27,703 nucleotides of DNA from an uncultured Bacilli bacterium. GTDB taxonomy: Bacteria; Bacillota_I; Bacilli_A; RF39; UBA660. The stretch is taken from assembly GCA_947626425.1 (NCBI GenBank), contig CANQRX010000007.1, positions 1 to 27,703 on the forward strand, given 5' to 3'. The notes under the pieces were generated by a model, which did not search any database, was not told the origin of the DNA, and saw nothing but the letters and a program-made list of their open reading frames with translations. Position 1 is the stretch's first letter. The number at the start of each line of letters is the position of its first letter. The translations under genes were made by a program, and so were the position numbers. Below are positions 7,950-14,394 of this stretch, in pieces.

Positions 7950-8116
7950 TGCATTCAGTAATCAGTAATGCAATAATAAGAAAATGTTCTCGCTCCCAGA
8001 TGGTGCGAGTAATAAATTATTCTGGGCGACAATGGTTCTCGCTCTCGGGTGGTGCGAGTAATAAATTATCCCGAATGAAAATGGATGAGAAAACTTAGTT
8101 AAAGTTTTCTTTTTTT
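7950..8116 (+). ncRNA. Predicted RNA with a hairpin, two tandem H-type pseudoknots and a terminator
   Basis: A hairpin TGCATT/AATGCA (7950-7955, 7967-7972) is followed by two units spaced 49 bases apart. Unit 1: CTCGC/GCGAG (7989-7993, 8005-8009), with loop bases CCCAGA (7995-8000) pairing to TCTGGG downstream (8021-8026). Unit 2: CTCGC/GCGAG (8038-8042, 8054-8058), with loop TCGGG (8045-8049) pairing to CCCGA (8070-8074). Both share TGGT in the loop and an 11-base linker TAATAAATTAT. The second helix changes sequence on both sides and stays paired, which supports a real structure. The 49-base period is not a multiple of three, so this is not a protein repeat. Type III antitoxin RNAs (ToxI/CptI) also consist of tandem pseudoknots before a terminator, but no toxN-like gene follows. 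The family is unrecognised. Confidence 0.6.
8088..8116 (+). terminator. Intrinsic terminator of the tandem-pseudoknot RNA
   Basis: AGAAAACTT/AAGTTTTCT forms a 9-bp stem with the loop AGTTA, followed by a run of T to 8116. Confidence 0.75.
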
Positions 8117-8147
8117 AATCTACACTTATTCAAAACCAAAATGAATT

Positions 8148-8249
8148 TTATAAATAATGGAATAAAAAAAGGCCTAAATTCTCATTAAATATTTTAACTA
8201 TAGCTTTTATATTGTTTTTAAAATTAGAAGATAATCCAATTTTATACAT
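8148..8249 (-). pseudogene. Possible remnant of a RelE/YafQ-type toxin gene
   Basis: A 33-codon frame begins at an ATG overlapping the antitoxin stop by one base (TAATG), the usual arrangement for the toxin of a RelBE/DinJ-YafQ operon. Its start MYKIGLSSNFKNNIK resembles the first strand and helix of RelE-superfamily toxins (MYKI..S..FKKDLK). It then runs into a T-rich stretch and stops at 8148, far short of the usual 85-100 residues, and no continuation in another frame looks toxin-like. It is probably a decayed toxin. A chance short frame cannot be excluded. Confidence 0.45.
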
Positions 8250-8539
8250 TAACTATCTAAATAATTAAACAATTCCTGTGTTGTATCAAAACAAGGAAGT
8301 TGAACATTACCATTTTTATAATCCTCTACTTCTTGTAAAGATTCTAATAGTTCTTTACTTGGAACTGGTGCCATTCTAGGTATAAAAACTAAACCTTGCT
8401 CTTTGTTACATTGTCTTAAAAACATATTAATTGCAGAATTAGTATTAGTTCCTAAATTTTTAAATAATTTATCTACGCTTTTTTTAAGTTCTTTATCAAT
8501 TCTAATAGTCATCTTGACTGTGTTAGATACAGTTTTCAT
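8249..8539 (-). CDS. RelB/DinJ family antitoxin
   Basis: The 96-residue protein has an N-terminal ribbon-helix-helix (KMTIRIDKELKKSVDKLF then NSAINMFLRQCN), the DNA-binding and dimerising part of RelB/DinJ antitoxins. It is followed by a more acidic C-terminal part that normally wraps the toxin. A strong GAGGAGG site stands 8-9 bases before the ATG, and a TTGGCA-17-TATCAT promoter lies upstream. No complete toxin gene follows; only a short toxin-like frame overlaps the stop. Such proteins usually repress their own promoter together with the toxin. As an orphan it may act as an anti-toxin against related systems or as a plain regulator. Confidence 0.85.
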   Translation of the reverse strand: MKTVSNTVKMTIRIDKELKKSVDKLFKNLGTNTNSAINMFLRQCNKEQGLVFIPRMAPVPSKELLESLQEVEDYKNGNVQLPCFDTTQELFNYLDS

Positions 8540-8562
8540 AAAATATTCCTCCTCATTAAATA

Positions 8563-8591
8563 ATGATACTATAGTTTAATTCTATTGCCAA
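8563..8591 (-). promoter_or_regulatory. Promoter of the RelB/DinJ-type antitoxin
   Basis: The minus strand shows TTGGCA (8586-8591), a 17-bp spacer and TATCAT (8563-8568). The forward strand over the -10 reads AATGATACTAT (8562-8572), identical to bases 7732-7742 at the small-RNA promoter. Confidence 0.6.
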
Positions 8592-8691
8592 GTACTGTGT
8601 TGTTTATTTAACTTCATTCAAGTTTATTAGCTAAATAAATATATTACAAGAGTAGATTATAAAAAAATAACAAAAACCCAAAATTTTAGTT

Positions 8692-8713
8692 AAAAAAAGA
8701 AGGTAATACCTTC
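8692..8713 (-). terminator. Intrinsic terminator after the YjcZ-like pair
   Basis: On the minus strand GAAGGT-ATT-ACCTTC is followed by seven T. It lies 5 bases after the stop codon of the downstream small gene. Confidence 0.8.
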
Positions 8714-8718
8714 CCTTA

Positions 8719-8847
8719 TTAGAAAATTAGACCACCAAGAATAATTGCAAGTAGAATAAAAAGTACTAATATGATGAACGCACTAATGTTGTTGGAATTA
8801 CCATTACAACCACATCCACCAGTATTTTGACTTTTGCAACAACTCAT
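8719..8847 (-). CDS. YjcZ-like small Cys/Gly membrane protein A (42 aa)
   Basis: The 42-residue frame has a perfect AGGAGGTG ribosome site before its ATG and a terminator right after its stop, so it is a real gene despite its size. The N-terminal half is rich in Cys, Gly and Asn (MSCCKSQNTGGCGCNG). The C-terminal half is one transmembrane helix with LVLFILLAIILGG. Small proteins with a Gly-rich head and an (L/V)LFILL.IIVG tail form the YjcZ/sporulation-associated family of Firmicutes, whose function is poorly known. It lies 22 bases downstream of a second, similar gene, and both should be co-transcribed. Confidence 0.8.
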   Translation of the reverse strand: MSCCKSQNTGGCGCNGNSNNISAFIILVLFILLAIILGGLIF

Positions 8848-8869
8848 AAGGCACCTCCTTCATTAAAGA

Positions 8870-8959
8870 CTAAATGAATGCTCCAACAATTAATACCAGT
8901 AAAATGAATAATACTAGGATAATTGCTGGTCCAAGTCCATTCTCGCAACAGTTGTTCAT
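8870..8959 (-). CDS. YjcZ-like small membrane protein B (29 aa)
   Basis: The frame of 29 residues begins MNNCCENGLGPAII and continues as a single transmembrane helix with LVLFILLVLIVGAF, closely matching the tail of the neighbouring protein A. A strong AGGAGGG ribosome site lies 6 bases before the ATG. The two genes look like an old tandem duplication in which B has a shorter head that keeps the Cys-Cys pair. They form a two-gene unit transcribed away from prsA. Confidence 0.75.
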   Translation of the reverse strand: MNNCCENGLGPAIILVLFILLVLIVGAFI

Positions 8960-9013
8960 AATACTCCCTCCTTTTATTTGTCTTTTCATTTATATTGTAT
9001 GGTAACTTTTTAA

Positions 9014-9027
9014 AAATGGTACCATTT
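9014..9027. promoter_or_regulatory. 14-bp perfect palindrome between the YjcZ-like pair and prsA
   Basis: AAATGGTACCATTT is fully self-complementary and lies between the divergent YjcZ-like unit and prsA. ATGGTA also occurs as a direct copy about 18 bases away (near 8999). A minus-strand -10 (TACAAT, near 8992-8997) is close by, so an operator for the YjcZ-like unit is possible. Confidence 0.35.
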
Positions 9028-9053
9028 CTTACTTTTAATAACGGAAATTATTG

Positions 9054-9083
9054 TTGTAATTGCCCTTTTTTTTATGCTACAAT
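9054..9083 (+). promoter_or_regulatory. Promoter of prsA
   Basis: TTGTAA (9054-9059), an 18-bp spacer and TACAAT (9078-9083) preceded by TGC form an extended -10 promoter about 28 bases before the prsA ATG. Confidence 0.6.
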
Positions 9084-9110
9084 ATTGATGAACTTTAAGG
9101 AGATGGAAAA

Positions 9111-10124
9111 ATGAAGAAAAAGAAAATAATAACATTGGGGTTATGTACGTTGATGCTTTGTGGCTGTGGCAAAGAAATTCCTACTTTAAGTGATGGTAGC
9201 CAAGCAGTTGTTTCTTTTGAAGATGGTTCATTAAATATTTCGGCAAATGAATTATATGAAAATTTAAAGAAACAGTATGCCCTAGATAATATTCTTCAAA
9301 TGCTAGATAAGAAAATTTTAGAAAAAGAATACAGTGATAGTTTAGATGATGCTAAAACTTACGCGAAAGAAACAGTTAATTCAATGAAAGCTACTTATGG
9401 TGAAGAACAAATTGAAGCTTACTTCGGTTCAATTGATTCTTACACTGATTATTTATATACTTCTAACTTACAACAAAAAGCCATTTTAGATTATGCTAAA
9501 ACATTAGTTACCGAAAAAGAAATAAAAAGTTATTATGACAAAAATATTTATGGCGATGTTGTAGTGGATCATATTTTAATTAAAACTAATGTAACAGATG
9601 ATACTAGCGAAGAAGATAAAACAAAATTAGAAGACGAGGCTAAAAAGAAAATCAACGAAATTATTGAAAAGCTTGATAAAGCTGACGATAAGCTAGCCAA
9701 ATTTAAAGAATTAGCAAAAGAATATTCTGATGATGACGCAACAAAAGAAAATGGCGGAAGTCTAGGAGCCATAAATACTGACACCTTATCAAGTAGCTAT
9801 GATGAAATATTAAAAAGTGCAAGAAGCTTAAAAGATGGCACTTATTCCAAAGATTTAATCATAACAGAATTAGGTTACCATGTTATCTTTAAAGAAAAGA
9901 CCGAAGAGAAAAAATCTTTAGATGAAGTTAAAGATTCTGTTATTGAAAGCTTAGCCAATGACAAATTATCATCTGATTCAACTTTAAATATCACAGCTAT
10001 GCAAAAACTTCGCGAAAAATATAAAATGAATATTGAAGATTCTGATATTAAAGATAAATATTCAAAATATATAACAAATTCTATAGCCCAAGCAAGAGAA
10101 GCTGATGCTGCACAAACTAAATAA
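9111..10124 (+). CDS. prsA: PrsA-type peptidyl-prolyl isomerase lipoprotein
   Basis: The 337-residue precursor starts with a charged, hydrophobic signal ending in the lipobox LCGC (Cys19), so it should be lipid-anchored on the outer face of the membrane. Residues about 40-135 form the helical SurA/PrsA N-terminal part. Residues about 148-255 form a parvulin domain (VVDHILIKT, FKELAKEYSDDD, NGGSLGAI, ELGYHVIF), followed by a helical C-terminal part. Family members fold secreted proteins; the two Cys-rich surface proteins in this window would be candidate clients (inference). The ribosome site is AAGGAGATG. It is monocistronic with its own promoter and terminator. Length is near the usual 280-340. 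Confidence 0.92.
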   Translation: MKKKKIITLGLCTLMLCGCGKEIPTLSDGSQAVVSFEDGSLNISANELYENLKKQYALDNILQMLDKKILEKEYSDSLDDAKTYAKETVNSMKATYGEEQIEAYFGSIDSYTDYLYTSNLQQKAILDYAKTLVTEKEIKSYYDKNIYGDVVVDHILIKTNVTDDTSEEDKTKLEDEAKKKINEIIEKLDKADDKLAKFKELAKEYSDDDATKENGGSLGAINTDTLSSSYDEILKSARSLKDGTYSKDLIITELGYHVIFKEKTEEKKSLDEVKDSVIESLANDKLSSDSTLNITAMQKLREKYKMNIEDSDIKDKYSKYITNSIAQAREADAAQTK

Positions 10125-10150
10125 AGTAGACGAAAAAAGTCTACTTTTTT
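10125..10150 (+). terminator. Intrinsic terminator of prsA
   Basis: AGTAGAC/GTCTACT stem with the loop GAAAAAA and a T tract, starting right after the prsA stop codon. Confidence 0.85.
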
Positions 10151-10154
10151 AAGC

Positions 10155-10185
10155 AAAAAATAGTAACTAACTTAGTAGTTACTAT
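10155..10185 (-). terminator. Terminator of the flavoprotein/iron-sulfur redox pair
   Basis: ATAGTAACTA/TAGTTACTAT is a perfect 10-bp stem with a 6-base loop. On the minus strand it is followed by six T. It lies 58 bases after the reductase stop. Confidence 0.7.
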
Positions 10186-10242
10186 CTTTTAAATTAATGT
10201 ATTTTTGAAGCTGTTAACAATTAAGTATTTAAAATATTAATA

Positions 10243-11385
10243 TTACTTACTTAATTTGATTGTTACATCCGATAATGGATAACTAACACAAGGATGGATG
10301 TAATTGTATTCTTTATCGGCCATTCGCAAATTATTGTCATTTGTTTTAACTTTGCCGTCAATTAATTTACTCCGACAAAAACCACAAACGCCAACTAAAC
10401 ACTTTCTTGGAGCTTCGATATTAGCTTCTTCCATGGCTTTTGATAAAGACTCATCTTCAAAGCATGGTATTTTTATTTCTTTGTCATTTGTTAAAACTGT
10501 CAATGTGTGCTCAATATGTCTTAAATCAATTTCACATTCTTTATAAATATCATGCCTTATATATTTATTTGGAATATCTAATTCTTTAAAAATTGAATTT
10601 AAATGATGATAGAAATGAATCGGTCCACATACAAAATAAGAATATTTGCCAATTTCAAAATGTTCAATTAATTTTTTATTAATTAGGCCGGTTTCATAAA
10701 CTGAACTTACTTCATCACTTAAAATATAAGAAACACTTATTTTTTCATCAGTTTCATTTAATTTATCTAATTCATCTTTAAAAATTAATTCTTTTTCAGT
10801 TGCTTCACCATACAAAATGTCTAAATTACAATCTATTACTTTGTCATGAATTGCCCTTGCCATCGACATAATGGGAGTAATTCCACTTCCGCCAGCCAAA
10901 GCAAGAATATTATAACAATCACGATAAGGTTGATAAGTAAAATCCCCAAATGGACCATGAATAACAAAAGTATCTTTTTCTTTTACTTCATTTAATAAAT
11001 AATTGGAAACAATGCCGTTTCGAACTCGTTTAACAGTAATTTCAATCAATGGGTTTTTGGGCGAACTAGAAATTGAATAACTTCTTTTATATATTTTTCC
11101 TTTAATATCTGCATCTAAAACAATATATTGTCCAGGATAAAAAGGGGGAAATTCTCGATCAATTGGTTTTAAAATAAAAGTCTTAGTATCCATATTTTCA
11201 ACTTTGATTTTTTCAACCTGAACTTTTATTTTTAAAGGATGTAGTTCATTTACTAGATTATTAACTTTATAATCAAACTTAATTTGGTCGGTATAAGATG
11301 TTGTTATTGCTTCTTCCCTATTTTTAACTATTTTTTTAAAATTTGCTATATCACTATTTCGATTAAAGCTAATTTTTAGTTTCAT
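10243..11385 (-). CDS. FAD/NAD(P)-binding ferredoxin reductase with C-terminal [2Fe-2S] domain
   Basis: The 380-residue protein has three parts after a short N-terminal region. An FAD-binding barrel contains YSISSSP and GPFGDF. An NAD(P)-binding domain has LALAGGSGITPIMSMAR and later YFVCGP. The C-terminal plant-type ferredoxin domain has cysteines arranged CLVGVCGFC and HPC (C-x4-C-x2-C and a distant C). This order is that of Hcr/PaaE-type reductases, which pass electrons from NAD(P)H via FAD to the [2Fe-2S] centre. The gene start overlaps the end of the upstream FAD oxidoreductase by 17 bases and has a strong GGAGGAAG site, so the two proteins are made together and probably work together. 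Confidence 0.88.
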   Translation of the reverse strand: MKLKISFNRNSDIANFKKIVKNREEAITTSYTDQIKFDYKVNNLVNELHPLKIKVQVEKIKVENMDTKTFILKPIDREFPPFYPGQYIVLDADIKGKIYKRSYSISSSPKNPLIEITVKRVRNGIVSNYLLNEVKEKDTFVIHGPFGDFTYQPYRDCYNILALAGGSGITPIMSMARAIHDKVIDCNLDILYGEATEKELIFKDELDKLNETDEKISVSYILSDEVSSVYETGLINKKLIEHFEIGKYSYFVCGPIHFYHHLNSIFKELDIPNKYIRHDIYKECEIDLRHIEHTLTVLTNDKEIKIPCFEDESLSKAMEEANIEAPRKCLVGVCGFCRSKLIDGKVKTNDNNLRMADKEYNYIHPCVSYPLSDVTIKLSK

Positions 11386-12913
11386 TATTAACTTCCTCCT
11401 TTTTTTCTTCTTTTAAAATTTTCTTTGCTATGTCGTACCCTGACATGTAAGACGCACTTGGGCCAATCGAACGATGAGCATAACCACCAACAAAATATAA
11501 ACCAGAAATATAATTTTCATTTTCAGCATTTAAAAGTCTAGGTAATAAATTATCACATTTTTTATTTAAATAACCATAAAAACTTCCCGCTGGATTAGAT
11601 GTATATCTCGCAAAAGTTTCGGGAGTAGCCAATTCCAGTTCCTCGATAGAATCTTTAATATTTATTTTGGTAGCTTCTTCAAAAACTTCAATCATATTTT
11701 CAATAAAGGCATCTTTTAAATCAAAATAATTATTTTTATTAACAATTAAATCAAAATTATCCGAAAAGATAGTAGTTGTTAAATAAAGAATTGTTGTTCC
11801 CTTTGGAGAAGCATCAGAAATGGCATTATTTAAGACTATTCCAACCATATTATCGCCTTTTAATTGTTTCATTCGTTCATACTCTTTTTTATTGTCTAAG
11901 GTATGATAAATAAAGTAAGAATATTCTTTTAAACCTAAATCATTAGGAGATTTATTTAGTCCTAGATAAAGTGTTACACTTCGGCCTCCAATAATTCTTG
12001 CATTGACTAATTGTCTAGCCCGTCGTGGAACACATTTAGGATCGATTAATTTACCATAAACAGTATTAGGCGAAACGTTAGCAATTATTGTCGGTGCATA
12101 AAAGTATTCATTATCGCTTGTTATAACCCCTGTCACTTGATTTTTTTCAACAATTATTTTATTAACAGTTGCTAAAAACTTGGATGTTCCTCCACAATTT
12201 GAAAATTCTTCAAAAAGAGTTAAAGAAATTTCATGAGATCTTTTTGAGGCTATAACAGGATGTTCTACAACTAACGAGTAAATAAAAGTTGCATAATGAA
12301 CAAAGCTTAAATCATTAGTTGAAGCTCCTAAATAAAACCAGTAAGATGTTAAAATTTCTTGAGCCTTTTTAGGCATTTTTAAGGTATCTAAGACTTTATT
12401 TACTGAATAAGATGAACACACCAAAAAATTAGAATATTTTTCTTTTAAAAACTGCATATCTAGTTCATCTTTTGCTGTATAAATATAATCCATTGCCTCA
12501 GTTATTTCTTGACTTAGGGCAAAGAATTGTTCCATGCTAGTTTTAGAATTTGGAACATAATATTCCATTTGCTCAATAAAATTATTAATACCTGTCGGTA
12601 ATATATATTCTTCTTCTGTATCTAAAGTAACAATATGAATTACATTTGGTATATCCACAAAGTCGATTTTATCAGCAACACCTAACTCTTCAAAAACTTG
12701 TTGTAAAGTTCCTTTTTCATCTTTTGTTCCATAATTTGTTAATTCTTGCAAGCAAGCTTCAAATTCAAAGCGACCTCTTACAAAACTTGTCGCTAAACCA
12801 CCAGGAACATTATGACTTTCTAATAATAATACTTTTTTACCACTCTTTTGTAAAGTCAAGGCTGCAACTAAACCACCATTTCCAGCACCAATAACTATAG
12901 CATCATAGTTCAT
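11369..12913 (-). CDS. Phytoene desaturase-like FAD-dependent oxidoreductase
   Basis: The 514-residue protein starts with a Rossmann FAD motif (VIGAGNGGLVAALTL, then LLLESHNVPGGLATSF) and ends with the CrtI-type FAD-contact segment GLYFVGGYAHRSIGPSASYMSGYDIAKKIL-like (residues about 465-495). This places it in the phytoene desaturase / retinol saturase / NAD(P)-FAD oxidoreductase superfamily. No carotenoid genes are nearby, so a carotenoid substrate is unlikely to be assignable. Its partner is the overlapping FAD/[2Fe-2S] reductase gene, the likely electron donor or acceptor. The start is supported by GGGAGGA 8 bases upstream and a good promoter. Confidence 0.83.
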   Translation of the reverse strand: MNYDAIVIGAGNGGLVAALTLQKSGKKVLLLESHNVPGGLATSFVRGRFEFEACLQELTNYGTKDEKGTLQQVFEELGVADKIDFVDIPNVIHIVTLDTEEEYILPTGINNFIEQMEYYVPNSKTSMEQFFALSQEITEAMDYIYTAKDELDMQFLKEKYSNFLVCSSYSVNKVLDTLKMPKKAQEILTSYWFYLGASTNDLSFVHYATFIYSLVVEHPVIASKRSHEISLTLFEEFSNCGGTSKFLATVNKIIVEKNQVTGVITSDNEYFYAPTIIANVSPNTVYGKLIDPKCVPRRARQLVNARIIGGRSVTLYLGLNKSPNDLGLKEYSYFIYHTLDNKKEYERMKQLKGDNMVGIVLNNAISDASPKGTTILYLTTTIFSDNFDLIVNKNNYFDLKDAFIENMIEVFEEATKINIKDSIEELELATPETFARYTSNPAGSFYGYLNKKCDNLLPRLLNAENENYISGLYFVGGYAHRSIGPSASYMSGYDIAKKILKEEKKEEVNNETKN

Positions 12914-12939
12914 TTCTAGTCCTCCCTTTTATTATAATC

Positions 12940-12968
12940 ATTATATCATGGTTTTTTATACTTGTAAA
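12940..12968 (-). promoter_or_regulatory. Promoter of the redox gene pair
   Basis: The minus strand shows TTTACA (12963-12968), a 17-bp spacer and TATAAT (12940-12945) preceded by TGA as an extended -10. It directly follows the terminator of the upstream surface protein gene. Confidence 0.75.
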
Positions 12969-12992
12969 AAAGAAAAACGCTTAATTAAGCGT
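12966..12992 (-). terminator. Terminator overlapping the stop codon of the surface protein gene
   Basis: ACGCTTAATTAAGCGT (12977-12992) is a perfect palindrome followed on the minus strand by TTTTCTTTTTT. The last codons and the TAA of the surface protein gene lie inside the stem. Confidence 0.75.
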
Positions 12993-14186
12993 CAAAGTGT
13001 ATGGACTGCTTGAAGTTCCTTCTCCTCCATTTATCTTCACATTCGATTTCAGAAAAACTACGGGACGGACCGCAGGGGTATCGTAGGCTATGCTGGCGCC
13101 GACACTGCCATCCGAGCTGACACTGAACACATAGGAAACAGCCGAAGAATACGGCGCAGGCGTCATTGTCCATTGATAATAATCTGAATCATATAACCAA
13201 TCATTTTCATAACAATCACTGTTAGCATCAAAACCATATAATGATGTATATAAACATTCATTTCTTTTCACTTGGTCTCCTCCACCATCTGTGGCATAAC
13301 CATAGTCCGATGGGTACATTAAACCTACTTTACCTTCCCATGTTGTTGTTCTTTGAACATCGTCACTACAATATGAAGTACCTTTTTGACATTGTTTCCC
13401 AGTAAAATCACTTCGTTCCCACATATATTGAACTACTGCTAAATTTCCTTTTTGCCAAGTGTTTTCAGTTCCAGAGGCAGTTCCCGTATTCCAGACCACT
13501 TCTTCGATCATATCTTGGGCTGCTTTTTTTAAACCTACTTGGCTCCAATCTGGACATTCTGTTTCAGCTTCACTAGAACCATAGTAACATTTATCAGCTC
13601 CTTTTTGTCCTTTAAAATAATCACCATTTAAGACAGTCTTTATATCAGCTTGGCTCCATTCATTGACTCCATAGCCACCATTAACATTTGAAGGCGATGA
13701 ATCCCAACTTAAATCTTCTGGTAATTTTTCTCTTATGATTTTTAACAATCTTTCCATTTTTCCAGACGTTGTTTTTATTCCATTCATTAATCCAATGATT
13801 CGCCACGTTTCACCGTTAAACGTTACCCAATTTTGGGGATTTGCACCAATATATCTTATATTATTATACTCATCACTTATTAATGTTGGCCTTGCTTGAT
13901 TTTGGTCTTTGGCTAATAAACTTTCCATTTTACCAATATTATTTTGTTCATCCAATGCATCTTTTGACACAAAATTTAAAGTACACTTCGTTTTCTTTTT
14001 AGTTAAGTTTTGGATTCTAAATTCCCAATTACTTCGATCCCATGTTCCTATTGCCCCTTGATCACAACTTGCACTTTCAAAATATACATTCTCTTCTTTA
14101 CTTGGGATATTATCCCGTGACTGCCCATCTACATTAACCGCAATTATTGATACATCTCCGCTATTAACTTGAATCTTTCCTTCCAT
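12981..14186 (-). CDS. Cys-paired surface protein, paralogue 1 (body; N-terminus out of frame)
   Basis: This 401-codon frame encodes the body of a predicted exported protein of unknown function. The cysteines fall in close pairs (for example KCYYG..ETECPDW and KQCQ..SYCSDD), as in disulfide-closed loops. Recognisable blocks shared with the second copy at 26282-27523 are YNNIRYIG, WRIIGLM, LLKIIREKLP, VNEWSQADI, EEVVWNTGT, VGLMYPSDYGYATDG and a C-terminal QWTMTP...AVRPVVFLKS...GG segment like C-type-lectin-fold modules. The ATG at 14186 has no ribosome site. In the same frame the coding potential continues upstream without a stop to a G10 tract at 14241-14250, and across it, in another frame, to a good start at 14331. 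With nine G the product would be 449 residues with a membrane segment. It is either phase-variable OFF or a frameshift. Confidence 0.8.
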   Translation of the reverse strand: MEGKIQVNSGDVSIIAVNVDGQSRDNIPSKEENVYFESASCDQGAIGTWDRSNWEFRIQNLTKKKTKCTLNFVSKDALDEQNNIGKMESLLAKDQNQARPTLISDEYNNIRYIGANPQNWVTFNGETWRIIGLMNGIKTTSGKMERLLKIIREKLPEDLSWDSSPSNVNGGYGVNEWSQADIKTVLNGDYFKGQKGADKCYYGSSEAETECPDWSQVGLKKAAQDMIEEVVWNTGTASGTENTWQKGNLAVVQYMWERSDFTGKQCQKGTSYCSDDVQRTTTWEGKVGLMYPSDYGYATDGGGDQVKRNECLYTSLYGFDANSDCYENDWLYDSDYYQWTMTPAPYSSAVSYVFSVSSDGSVGASIAYDTPAVRPVVFLKSNVKINGGEGTSSSPYTLTLN

Positions 14187-14226
14187 TATTGGAAAACTTT
14201 GCGTTACTTCATATTTTCCATAACTT

Positions 14227-14331
14227 CTATTTAATATATACCCCCCCCCCTAGGAGTGTTGTAACCGCGATTGTTCCTAATATTATTTTCGTTTTTTTAC
14301 TGTTTTTTAACTTAAAATTTTCAATTTTCAT
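14227..14331 (-). CDS. N-terminal membrane anchor of surface protein 1, out of frame with the body
   Basis: The frame starts at an ATG with purine-rich GAGAGG/AAAGG ribosome sites and sits 31 bases after a consensus -10. It encodes MKIENFKLKNSKKTK, then a hydrophobic stretch IILGTIAVTTLLGGG, and meets a stop 34 codons in, just after the G10 tract. The charged head plus hydrophobic stretch is a signal/anchor. Removing one G (G9) fuses it in frame with the protein body at 12981-14186 through YILNRSYGKYEVTQSFPI. In the sequenced state only the 34-residue peptide would be made. Confidence 0.7.
   Translation of the reverse strand: MKIENFKLKNSKKTKIILGTIAVTTLLGGGVYIK
14241..14250 (-). repeat. Homopolymer G10 tract (C10 on plus strand) at the frame junction
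   Basis: Ten consecutive C on the plus strand, coding for the glycine run of the membrane segment. Runs of this length are very rare in this AT-rich DNA and are typical slip-strand switch sites. Nine or twelve units would restore the reading frame. Confidence 0.9.
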
Positions 14332-14361
14332 TTTCCTTTTTCCTCTCTATTTTCTATTAAA

Positions 14362-14390
14362 ATTATAAGTTAATAACTTTCTTTTTTCAA
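14362..14390 (-). promoter_or_regulatory. Promoter of surface protein 1
   Basis: TTGAAA (14385-14390), a 17-bp spacer and TATAAT (14362-14367) on the minus strand, 31 bases upstream of the ATG at 14331. It supports the upstream start and shows that the gene is still promoter-driven. Confidence 0.8.
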
Positions 14391-14394
14391 GATT

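Noticed and set aside
7989..8074. A CRISPR array or insertion-sequence end
   Set aside because: Only two units, no spacer/repeat alternation, and the differing bases are paired substitutions in a helix, not independent spacers.
7916..8098. A 60-codon open frame on the plus strand across the pseudoknot units
   Set aside because: No ribosome site, non-standard start, and the 49-base repeat period changes frame between units, so the DNA repeats are not protein repeats; RNA structure explains the stretch better.
14187..14226. Treating the ATG at 14186 as the genuine start of surface protein 1
   Set aside because: No ribosome site precedes it, the same frame stays open upstream, and a promoter, ribosome site and membrane anchor lie before the G10 tract.
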